DNA of 64,000 bases from Amoebophrya sp. A120 (taxonomy: Eukaryota > Sar > Dinophyceae > Syndiniales > Amoebophryaceae): positions 7,818,771 through 7,882,770 of the forward strand of contig CAJINV010000004.1 of the NCBI GenBank assembly GCA_905178155.1, in the 5' to 3' direction. The notes under the pieces were generated by a model that was given only the letters and a program-made list of their open reading frames with translations, searched no databases and had not been told where the DNA came from. The stretch's first letter is position 1; the number at the start of each line of letters is the position of its first letter. Below are positions 22,001-29,319 of this stretch, in pieces. A program made the position numbers and the translations under genes.

Positions 22001-24397
22001 GATTTTACGGCGTTGCGAACAGCAGTAGCGCCGGCAAGGTCAAAAGTGATGTTGAAGATGACCTGGAGCTTGAGAGAAAAAATCTTGGCGCACGGTACCG
22101 CGGCCCGATCGAGGATTATCTCAGTCCGGGAAATGCTGATGGAAACAAGAACAACGAGCCCTCCTCCTCCTCCAGCGGCACGCCGGCCATTGGGAAGTTG
22201 CAGGAGCTGAAAAATATGAAAGAGGCGAGGGAAAAGATTAAGGAGGCGATGATGTTGAAAGCGAAAAAGCGATCACGGGATATCCTGTGCAAAAGTATCG
22301 TATTCGTAGTAATCGTAGTCATGCATTACAAATCTCCTTAGCGACTTAAATCCGCATTACAAATTTCATTTTTCATGCTGAGAGAATTTGTCATGCGATT
22401 TCTACTAGTACGGTACCTTTGCAATTCATGCGGGAAGAAATGGAGGAAGATGAGGAAGATCGACATCCGTCCTTACCTATCAACTGTAAAAATGTCTGGG
22501 TCTGGAACATTCCGACACTTGTCATGCACGTTTTGCATGAGCCCTGATGTCTGTGATGCATGCCCTAGCATCACAGATTTTTTCGGAGCTTCTTGATGCC
22601 TATTCCGCATGACAAATGCCCTCTCCGCGTTGCATAAATTTCTTTTCTTTTGGTACTCATGCAATACAGATTTTTCTGGAATCCAAATGCAGCATGACAA
22701 GTTGCATTCTTCCAGACCCAGACATTTTTACATTTGATATTACCCAAGCGGCGCAGTGGCGGAAGTAAAAATAGTTCCCGCAAAAGCAAGAAGTCCAAGT
22801 CGCCCGCCGGGAGAAGCAGCAAAAAAGCAAGTAAGAAGAGCAAACACGAAGTAGATGAGGACCACGTGAATTCTCACGAGGGTCCTCCCGGGGAGCCAAG
22901 CGATCAGGAACAACTACACGGTTCGAAAGACCACAGGGGGAAGAAAAAGAAGAAAAGCAAAATCGAGAACAGCCGTGACAGCAACGACAACAAAATGATT
23001 GATGAGAACGAAGACAATATTACCGCTGCAAAGAAAATGAAAAAGAAATTAAAGAAGGAGAAAAAGCAGAGAAAGCTTCAGAACTGTGCCAACGATTTTT
23101 CCCTACAAGAAGACGAAAACCACGGGCCGCGAAGCGGTTCGTCCTCAAGTTCTTCCTTTCACGTTATGCATTGCAAATATGTCTGGGTCTGGAAGGTTGC
23201 AACTTGTCATGCTAATTTTGGATGGGGCAAATATCTGTGTTGCATGATTACCAAAAGCTGGCCACTTTTGGCCAAGCTGACATGGAGTTTTTCATGCAGA
23301 CGAGGCATGATAGAGGTCAGACACAATCTGTCATGCTGGGTCATGTATGACAGAACTCACGTGTCATGGAAAACCTGCATGACAAGTCTTCCAACCTTAC
23401 AGACCCAGACATATTTGCATTTGATACACGTCCAAGCGGAGCAACTTACCCCGAGGAGTAGCAGCAGTCACCACGACGTCGGGTCTTTTCGTCCGGTAGC
23501 GGCAAAAAATACTAGTGGGCAGTTTGCAATCCCCCCGGCTCCGCCCCTCGTCATCGCGGGGAGCGGATCATCGGTGCACCAGCAGCAGCAGCCAATGCTG
23601 CAACCTCGGAAAGACGCGGATTTCCGGCCGCCAGTGCCACCCGCCGGGTTTTCCACCATGCGGACGAACGGCGCGACGACCTACGGAAATTTGGAATTGA
23701 AGCCAAACCCCATGTACAGCTTTGACCACGAGCAGCAGCAGCCAGGGTCCTCGTCGGGACGGAATGGCGCCCTGCAGGGTTCTATGGATTGCAAAAATGT
23801 CTGGATCTGGAAGATTGCAACTTGTCATGCTAAATCCGAATCATGCAAAAATCTGTGTTGCATGAGTGCCAAAAGCTGTCCACTTTCGACCAAGCTGGGA
23901 TGAAGTTTCTCATGCAGGATAGGCATGAAAGAGACCTCACAGACTCTGTCATGCTAGGTCTCGCATTCCAGACCTCAAGGGTCATGGAAAACCCGCATGA
24001 CAAGTTTACACTCTTCCAGACCCAGACATTTTTGCATTTCATAGGTTCTTCGTTTCAAAAGGCAGCGCTGGTTTCAAGGGAAGAAGTTTTGCAGCGGGAA
24101 CAGCAGCAACAGTCGACGGTACTATAACCAGTTTTGATTTTTCAAAAAATGAAATCCGTGTAACGAACAGCATCATGCATGAGACGAGAACATTTGCCTG
24201 TGATGTTGCAATACAAATCTGCTACCTCAACCAAATCAATACAGGTCCTCGTGAAGGAGGCGCGATCCAAGGCGCCGGTATTACTACCGCCGCCAAAGGA
24301 TGTTTTGAGCTCTTCCGAAAGCGAGAAAGAGGGCAAGCCGGATATTCAGAAGGAAACGGAGGTTGCCCGGCAAGCTGTGGATTACGAGGATTTGTGA
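13089..24397 (+). CDS. Giant low-complexity RS/RG-rich protein with Cys-His motif, 2234 aa
   Basis: Not recognised. Twenty-one exons read in one frame to 2234 aa: 13089-14569, 14729-14773, 15043-15110, 15325-15566, 15754-15908, 16042-16124, 16280-16329, 16644-18077, 18345-18388, 18647-19248, 19516-19573, 19831-20191, 20441-20880, 21152-21255, 21521-21564, 21823-22280, 22436-22477, 22745-23164, 23432-23782, 24049-24118, 24245-24397. The N-terminus (about 500 aa) is a Lys/Gly/Asp-rich tract. A helical globular part follows (LEKACRLVLKPSADGDEFRR to TPNKVDITSVVPDD), then a coiled coil (EEEQQRNLARLRAATERKKE). Next comes a Cys-His motif at about 1177-1204 (WWCGNCNYI...HCSKC; Cx2C-x17-Cx2C with several His), a proline run, an RG/RD-rich region and a Lys-rich tail. 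The composition suggests a nuclear RNA-associated protein (inference). Five introns are GT-AG (15567, 15909, 20192, 20881, 24119); the rest are IE-4 to IE-18. The acceptor at 20440 is the least certain junction. Confidence 0.68.
14570..14723 (+). mobile_element. Introner element IE-4 (family B)
   Basis: 154 bp, TSD GACGA/GACGA. Family B TIR: TATCCTGTGCAAAAGTATCG then TACTCGTA, mirrored at the right. Removal of 159 nt gives NWDEEEQQPL. Confidence 0.94.
14774..15037 (+). mobile_element. Introner element IE-5 (family A, core A2 reversed)
   Basis: 264 bp, TSD CCCAG/CCCAG. The exon between it and IE-4 is only 45 nt. Removal gives AEPRDIVVELEK. Confidence 0.94.
15111..15319 (+). mobile_element. 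Introner element IE-6 (family D)
   Basis: 209 bp, TSD CGAGT/CGAGT. Diverged family D end: TATGCAAGAAAAAAACTG, mirrored by a T-rich right end. Removal gives DGDEFRRIYSAQ. Confidence 0.9.
16125..16274 (+). mobile_element. Introner element IE-7 (family B)
   Basis: 150 bp, TSD TCCCG/CCCCG (one mismatch, so probably older). Removal gives SVVPDDVWKRI. Confidence 0.9.
16330..16638 (+). mobile_element. Introner element IE-8 (family A, diverged core A2)
   Basis: 309 bp, the longest family A copy here; TSD CATCT/CATCT. The TIR ends are partly degraded (TATGCCTTGC / GCAATTGATA). Removal gives RRSSSGAAAHVDN. Confidence 0.9.
18078..18339 (+). mobile_element. Introner element IE-9 (family A, core A1 reversed)
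   Basis: 262 bp, TSD ACATT/TCATT. It interrupts the Cys-His motif just after CGNCNYI; removal continues VYHTIHPDHWHG. Confidence 0.93.
18389..18641 (+). mobile_element. Introner element IE-10 (family A, core A5)
   Basis: 253 bp, TSD CACTG/CACTG. It lies inside the codons for THCSKC, the second half of the Cys-His motif, 44 nt of exon after IE-9. Right end GCAGTTCATA. Confidence 0.94.
19249..19510 (+). mobile_element. Introner element IE-11 (family A, core A2)
   Basis: 262 bp, TSD GGGCG/GGACG. Removal gives PEEGDDGDNHEL. Core A2 in forward orientation. Confidence 0.92.
19574..19825 (+). mobile_element. Introner element IE-12 (family A, core A4 reversed)
   Basis: 252 bp, TSD GTAGA/GTAGA. Removal gives EAVVEKKPDEEP. 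The core is the reverse complement of IE-3. Confidence 0.94.
21256..21515 (+). mobile_element. Introner element IE-13 (family A, core A1 reversed)
   Basis: 260 bp, TSD GATGA/GACGA. Removal gives LEMTNPSNYG. The core mirrors that of IE-66. Confidence 0.92.
21565..21817 (+). mobile_element. Introner element IE-14 (family A, core A3)
   Basis: 253 bp, TSD GCGAC/GTGAC, 44 nt of exon after IE-13. Removal gives KPRDYNTTMSC. Confidence 0.92.
22281..22430 (+). mobile_element. Introner element IE-15 (family B)
   Basis: 150 bp, TSD CGGGA/CGGGA. The last base of the element is G (CATG) instead of the usual A. Removal gives RSREEMEEDEED. Confidence 0.9.
22478..22739 (+). mobile_element. Introner element IE-16 (family A, core A1 reversed)
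   Basis: 262 bp, TSD TTACC/TTACC, 42 nt of exon after IE-15. Removal gives HPSLPKRRSGG. Confidence 0.94.
23165..23426 (+). mobile_element. Introner element IE-17 (family A, core A2)
   Basis: 262 bp, TSD CACGT/CACGT. Removal gives SSFHVQAEQLTP. Confidence 0.94.
23783..24043 (+). mobile_element. Introner element IE-18 (family A, core A2)
   Basis: 261 bp, TSD GGTTC/GGTTC. Removal gives LQGSSFQKAAL. This copy is the closest match to the core of the GT-AG intron at 49790-50023. Confidence 0.94.
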
Positions 24398-25296
24398 TAC
24401 TGGAACTATCGTGAACGATAGTAGAGGATTTGCAAATGTTTAGAGTGTTTGAGCGGCACCTTTAAAACGAGGAATCAAACTTAATCCAGTTTCAAAAGTT
24501 CTTTCAGTGCCGAACATCGAAGTTGCATCTTCTCGCCGGTAAGACCCAGAATAGTAGGCTCTACTATGTTTAACTTAATATTCGGTAAAAATTTACCCAA
24601 ACGCATGTATCGAAAGATAAAATGAAATGCTATCTTCCCGAGGCGACAACTGACAAAAACGTAGTTGATGACGACAAAAAGTAAAAAGTACTGCACTTCT
24701 GCTAGAAGTTCTGACCCCATTCATATGTCTCTTCGAACTTCATCTGAACAAGAGCAACTTTGCGCGCGACTAATATTTCCGAGAAAAATTTGATTTCTGC
24801 CAAAAACCCAATTCACGACCAGTTTGTTTCTATTTTCTCTACGATTCGCGACCCTGGTTTTTCACCCTGATAGAGAAAGAGCGACCCGCGACCCTGATTG
24901 TTCAGCCTGATGGCAACGAAACAGAAGTTGAGATGAGGAGTTTTGAGAAACAAAGAGTGATGCTTACTGTTCACTAGGTAGTCGCTCTTTGCTTTCTTAT
25001 CTCTGCTTGTTACGCTTTATCATTTGACACAGGACCTCCTTTTGACAAATTACGAGTGACAAAATCATCCCGTTTATTGTTTTCGCTCACGATCGCAACA
25101 CAAAGGAGCCATTCGTTGTAGATGTAAAACGGTGTCTTTCTAGTGTCTCTGTGTTGTCGCAAGCACGATCCAGCATGACCCGACAGTCCGGCCCTTAGTA
25201 AAAAAAGTATGGGAGGGCTGACACCTTGTTTCCAGGAACGAGTGTCGGAAATATCACACGTGGACGACCCTTCAAATTCCGTCCCCAAAAGTTCTG
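24398..25296. other. Intergenic, nothing recognised
   Basis: About 900 bp with AT-rich stretches and a short near-repeat (ATTCGCGACCCTGGTTTTTC, then GACCCTGATTGTTCAGCCTG, around 24841-24910). No introner ends. The minus-strand ORF at 25010-25339 overlaps the next gene's first exon and has no recognisable domain. Confidence 0.4.
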
Positions 25297-25946
25297 ATGC
25301 GCGCTTTCGAAGAAGAGCTAAGACGAAGCGTAGCTGCACGGGGAAATACTAACCACACCGGCCTCGATCAACTGCTTCTGTGGGTGCTTCTCGGGCCGTT
25401 TCTAGTCGTATCAAATGTAAAAATGTCCGGGTCTGGAAATTTGTGATGCTGGGTGGCGTATCACGAGGAGGCCGCAAGAGCTGGCCCAGCGTGACAAGTT
25501 TTTGAGCTTCTAGGTGTTGCCTATTCTGCATGACAAACTGCGTTTCTGCATGACAGAAAAGGGGGGCTCTTGGGTAACAGGCATGGCAGATTTGAGAGTC
25601 ATGCTAGACAAGCATGAGCATGGCAAACATACATTCTTCCAGACCCAGACATGTTTGCAGTTGATAACTCGTCTACTTTTTGCTCAAAGCGCTTTTCGTC
25701 GGTGCGGTACAGACGTTTGCAGAAGGAGTGCAGAATTCCTTGTACAACCAGGAAGTACTACAGTTCAATACAACGGTGAGGAACGGTGTTTTTTGCTGTT
25801 GCATCGGCATAAACTGCTGCTGCCAATGCTCGATTTTGGTGCTAGCGGGGCGGTTGGTGTATTTCTTGGTGTGCTGGATCGCTTTGCCGGCAGGGACAGC
25901 GGTGTTGGTTCATTTGAAAGAACAAGAGCTGCTGCTGTACAACTAG
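25297..25946 (+). CDS. Small Cys-rich membrane protein, 128 aa
   Basis: Not recognised. Exons 25297-25408 and 25672-25946 join across IE-19 to 128 aa from the ATG at 25297. Two strongly hydrophobic segments are visible: LLLWVLLGPFLVVYFLLKAL (residues about 26-46) and LVYFLVCWIALPAGTAVLV (about 97-116). Between them lies a Cys cluster (CCCIGINCCCQC), which could be an acylation or metal site. The reading frame stays open upstream to about 25222 and an acceptor-like TTTCCAG ends at 25235, so a further 5' exon is possible. The reading rests on frame continuity across the IE and on the hydrophobic pattern. Confidence 0.6.
25409..25666 (+). mobile_element. Introner element IE-19 (family A, core A3 reversed)
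   Basis: 258 bp, TSD AGTCG/ACTCG. The core is the reverse complement of IE-14. Removal joins GPFLV to YFLLKAL in a predicted membrane segment. Confidence 0.9.
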
Positions 25947-27285
25947 AGGCAAAAAATATAATCGCAACTACGAGGAAAAAAACTCGTCACAACGAATCTA
26001 TTGACGATTATTCGTACCTGCTTCCCCGTTCGAAAAAAGCCGACTAGTCGTGTGTTCAATACTGTCACTGTAGAATGGATCCACCGCGTTGTGCGTGTCA
26101 ATACTGGTGGCCGCGGTTCGGACTTGAGCTCTCCACTACTCGATGATCAGTTTTTTGTTGTCAGTTTTTGCAATCAGCACATGCTGAAGTTCCTTAACTG
26201 GACTCCTCATTTTGAGTAGAAGTCTCGCGCAACGCGCGAACACTGTAAACTGAAAAACTTTATTGCGTAACTTCTTGTCGATCCTTCGTTGTCGCAAGTG
26301 ATTTTCATAAACTTTCCGACTCCGTAATTAATATCTCTCCGTTTTCAAAGTGAAAGTGTGTTGTTACAAGAACCTCGCTTTGTGTGGAAATTTTTTCGAA
26401 AAAGTTTAAGCGATCATCTGTTCATATTGGCCACTTTGCAAGCTTTACACTTTTTCTGTTCATATGTAGTGAGGTCACCGAACGGTTCTAACCAGGGAGT
26501 TTTTTTGACAGCTCCCGCGAAAAACGGCCGGCAGTTTTCAAGCGGCCGGAAGTGTTTTTGGGCATAAAAAATTTTCAATTATCAAGCGGCCGGGGCTTTG
26601 CCGTCAAACAAGCCCGAGCGGATTCTATCGATTCCCGCTTGATAAAACGACGCAGGGGAGCCGGCAAAAGGGGCGCCCTTCTGAGGCGCCCACCGCCTTG
26701 GTTTCTGCCGATTTGGGGCTCCCAAAAAGGGGCGCCGCAAAAATGCCAAGACGAAAAAAAGCGCGAATCCGCATGGTATGGGCCCCATTTTGGTCCACTT
26801 TTGGAGGTCGCAAAGCCGGCCACCAAAATCGGGCATTTGTAATGCGGGGAGCAATCCAAAAGTTGCCAATTTCCAACAAAAAAAACAAAAAGCGGAAAGC
26901 CCGCCAAAAGCTAAAAGCTAACCCGCATGCTATGGGCCCGATTTTGGGGGCCCATGGGGCCGTGCTTGGTGGAGGCCCTGGGGTTGCTATAGCATGCGGG
27001 AAAGCGTTTCGATTCAGGAGGCGGCAGGGGCGCGGCTTTTCAACAAAAAAAGCCAAAGGACGCAAATCCCGCCAAAAGCAGCAAGCCAACCCGCATGCTA
27101 TGGGCCCGATTTGGGGGGCCTACAGGGCCGACCCTGGCTGAGGCCCTTGTGGGGCCATAGCGTGCGGGAAAGCGTTTCTCCTCTGAAAAGAGCAAAAAGA
27201 CCCGGCGTCGTCCAGTCAAAAAGACCCCGCGCGACCTCACTACCCCCGCCTCGGCGGCTATATTTGGTACGAATATACTAAAAAA
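25947..27285. other. Intergenic with GC-rich repeat block
   Basis: The first 600 bp are AT-rich without features. From about 26520 the composition becomes GC-rich and repetitive (listed separately). Open frames through the block on both strands follow the repeat and are not supported as genes. Confidence 0.5.
26743..27180. repeat. Degenerate tandem repeat with palindromic arms
   Basis: Three related units carry CCGCATGSTATGGG starting near 26769, 26923 and 27091 (spacing about 154 and 168 bp). The second and third also carry the inverted partner (ATAGCATGCGG at 26989-26999; ATAGCGTGCGG at 27157-27167) followed by GAAAGCGTTTC, so each can fold back. The unit start is rich in A with CCGCCAAAAGC. 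The first unit contains GCATTTGTAATGCGGGG, similar to introner core motifs. Confidence 0.7.
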
Positions 27286-28803
27286 ATGGACTTTCTCGAC
27301 GCTATAAACGGCGCCGGCGACTTGGGTGGCGGGTTCGGCTCTCCCGCGATGCCGCCGGAGCTGCAGAAGGCGATGAATACTTTGGAAAATATGGACGAGC
27401 GGCTAGGGAAACTATCCGTACCCTTGCTGAAGCTCCAGTATACATGTGGGTTTAAGTCCTGTTTCCAATCGAGTTTGGAGAGCAGTTCGTCGTGGGGATC
27501 CACGTCATTTCTCGGTGGAGGTTCCTCAAGCGCAGCTTTGGACCACGGCGGGCACTACCAACTGCAAATATGTCTGGGTCTGGAAGACTGCGAGATTTGT
27601 CATGCTCGGCTGGCGTGACTCTCCAGCCTGTCATGCACGTCACCCTTAAGCCTCACTTTCCTCATGCAGAATGACGCAGTTTTGCTTTTGTTTCTCATGT
27701 AGAATAGACAACACGTAGCACGAGCTCGGCAACTTGTTATGCTGGAGCGTCAGTTGTGGCATTCTCAAGATTCGCCAACCAGCATCACAAGTGTCCAGAC
27801 CCAGACATGTTTCCATTTGATAGGCACAACCCACAAGCGACTCTGTCCTGCATTGAACGCTGCGAGGCGCCTATCAAAAGGAAAAGTCCCCCCTCCCCAT
27901 ATCAAAGCGGAAATCTGTGATGCAGATTAGTGGTCACAAATCAGCTCTGTCTTGCAGTAGTGGACTGCCGGCCCACATCAAGCCTGAGTGCGGGAGGTTT
28001 TGGCCTAGGCGCTCAGCGTGACAAAAGTCCATGCTGTAGGCCCAACAGCATCACAAACCGCCGGTATAATGCGGGGGGCCTTCTGGGTTTGCCTTCTTGC
28101 AAGACAGACGCGATTTGTGGCCACAAATCAGCATCACAAATTCCCGAAAATATACCTTTTCGGTATGGGGAGGGGGGATTTTTCCTCTTGATAGCGCCGA
28201 TGACAGAGTTCTCGCAGGCGTGCGAGACAAGGGTAATTATAGGATTTTGGCTTCGTGTTCGTCGTGTTGGTGCTTGGTATATTTTTGCATGGCAGAAAGA
28301 TTCTATGGTGCTCAAGTTCACATGACAAATAAATCCATTATACTATGAAAACAGCTCGACGGCCTGATGAACAAGGTGACGCAGTGTTTCACGAGCAACA
28401 TGGACGAGTCCGGTGCGGAGAAATGTGTACGTGATGCCTTGGGAGATTCAAACCTGCGACAGGTGGAGGACTACCAAATGCAGATATGTCTCGGTCCTCT
28501 GGAACCATGCAAGAACTTGTGATGCTTCATTTCGATTCTAAAAAAAAGTGTATTGTATGAGCGAGAAGAAGAGCTACTTTTTGCTACGTGGAGTAGGCTT
28601 TTCTCATGCGGGATAGGCATCAGGATGCCCTCAAAAAAGCTGTGATGCTGAGGCATGCATCACAGACATCCTGGGTCATGCAAAATGTGCATGACAAACC
28701 TTGCATCGTTCCAGACCCAGACATTATATTTGCATTGGATAACGGCGCGCTGAGCCTAGATGTTCAGAACATCTACCAGAAATACCAGACTGGGATCAAC
28801 TAG
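27286..28803 (+). CDS. FAM136A: FAM136A-like (DUF842) CX3C protein
   Basis: Exons 27286-27555, 27828-27871, 28199-28232, 28355-28471 and 28747-28803 give 173 aa. FAM136A proteins are small, mostly mitochondrial proteins with paired CX3C motifs. Here: YTCGFKSCF (residues about 53-61), then CIERCEAPMTEFSQACETRL and MNKVTQC (about 98-128), with KCVRDAL near the C-terminus. The CIERC-x-P block split by introns closely matches the family. A Ser/Gly-rich stretch between the first and second Cys pairs (residues about 60-90) is extra. Intron 28233-28354 is GT-AG; the others are IE-20, IE-21 and IE-22. The N-terminus (MDFLDAINGAGDLGGG) is not an obvious targeting peptide. The family call rests on the Cys spacing and the local motif. 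Confidence 0.72.
27556..27822 (+). mobile_element. Introner element IE-20 (family A, core A3)
   Basis: 267 bp, TSD GGCAC/GGCAC. The left end has drifted to TACCAACTGC. Removal gives DHGGHNPQATLSC. Confidence 0.92.
27872..28193 (+). mobile_element. Introner element IE-21 (family C)
   Basis: 322 bp, TSD GCGCC/GCGCC. Family C TIR: TATCAAAAGGAAAAGTC, then CCCCCTCCCCATATC, mirrored as GATATGGGGAGGGGGG plus ATTTTTCC. It lies inside the CIERCEAP motif; removal restores RCEAPMTEF. Confidence 0.94.
28472..28741 (+). mobile_element. Introner element IE-22 (family A, core A1)
   Basis: 270 bp. The flanking pentamers are AGGAC/ACGGC (two mismatches) and the TIRs are diverged, so this looks old. Removal of 275 nt still restores frame (VEDALSLDV). 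Confidence 0.85.
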
Positions 28804-29319
28804 TAGTAGAGAGTTAATACTCGTCAGCATGAGTAGAACCTGCTGCCGCTGACCACTCTTTATTTTGTCGCAAAAATTGTTGAAAAATGCACTTTTTGTT
28901 TTTTCTGTCTGATTTTCTTCTTCGACACACCTAACGACTTCACGCATCAATGCACTTTTGCTCGGAGATCATTTTCTCCGTGCATCTTGTTGCAGACCTT
29001 GCTGCAGTAGTGTCTTGTTCGCAAAGGAAAAGAAGTCCACCGGACTCTATCCTGCCCCGATCAACATCAAGCGAGGGACGAGAGCTGGGCGATCCAGGTC
29101 TGTGGGCGAGAGTGAATCGAAATATATTTAACGCGACGATAGGAGTGTAGTACTTAGAAAGTTGGGGTAGGGATTTTATAAACTTTTCTACGCGCAAAAG
29201 AAATTACACTCAAGGTCTCTACTCTTGAGCCGCCCCTTCTTTACAATCGTGTAAACTTCCGGACTTGTTGGATTAACCACGACGGTTTAGAATACGTCAC
29301 ATATTCATATTGAATTATC
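28804..29319. other. Intergenic, nothing recognised
   Basis: About 500 bp spacer with T-rich stretches. No introner termini, repeats or RNA genes seen. Confidence 0.45.
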
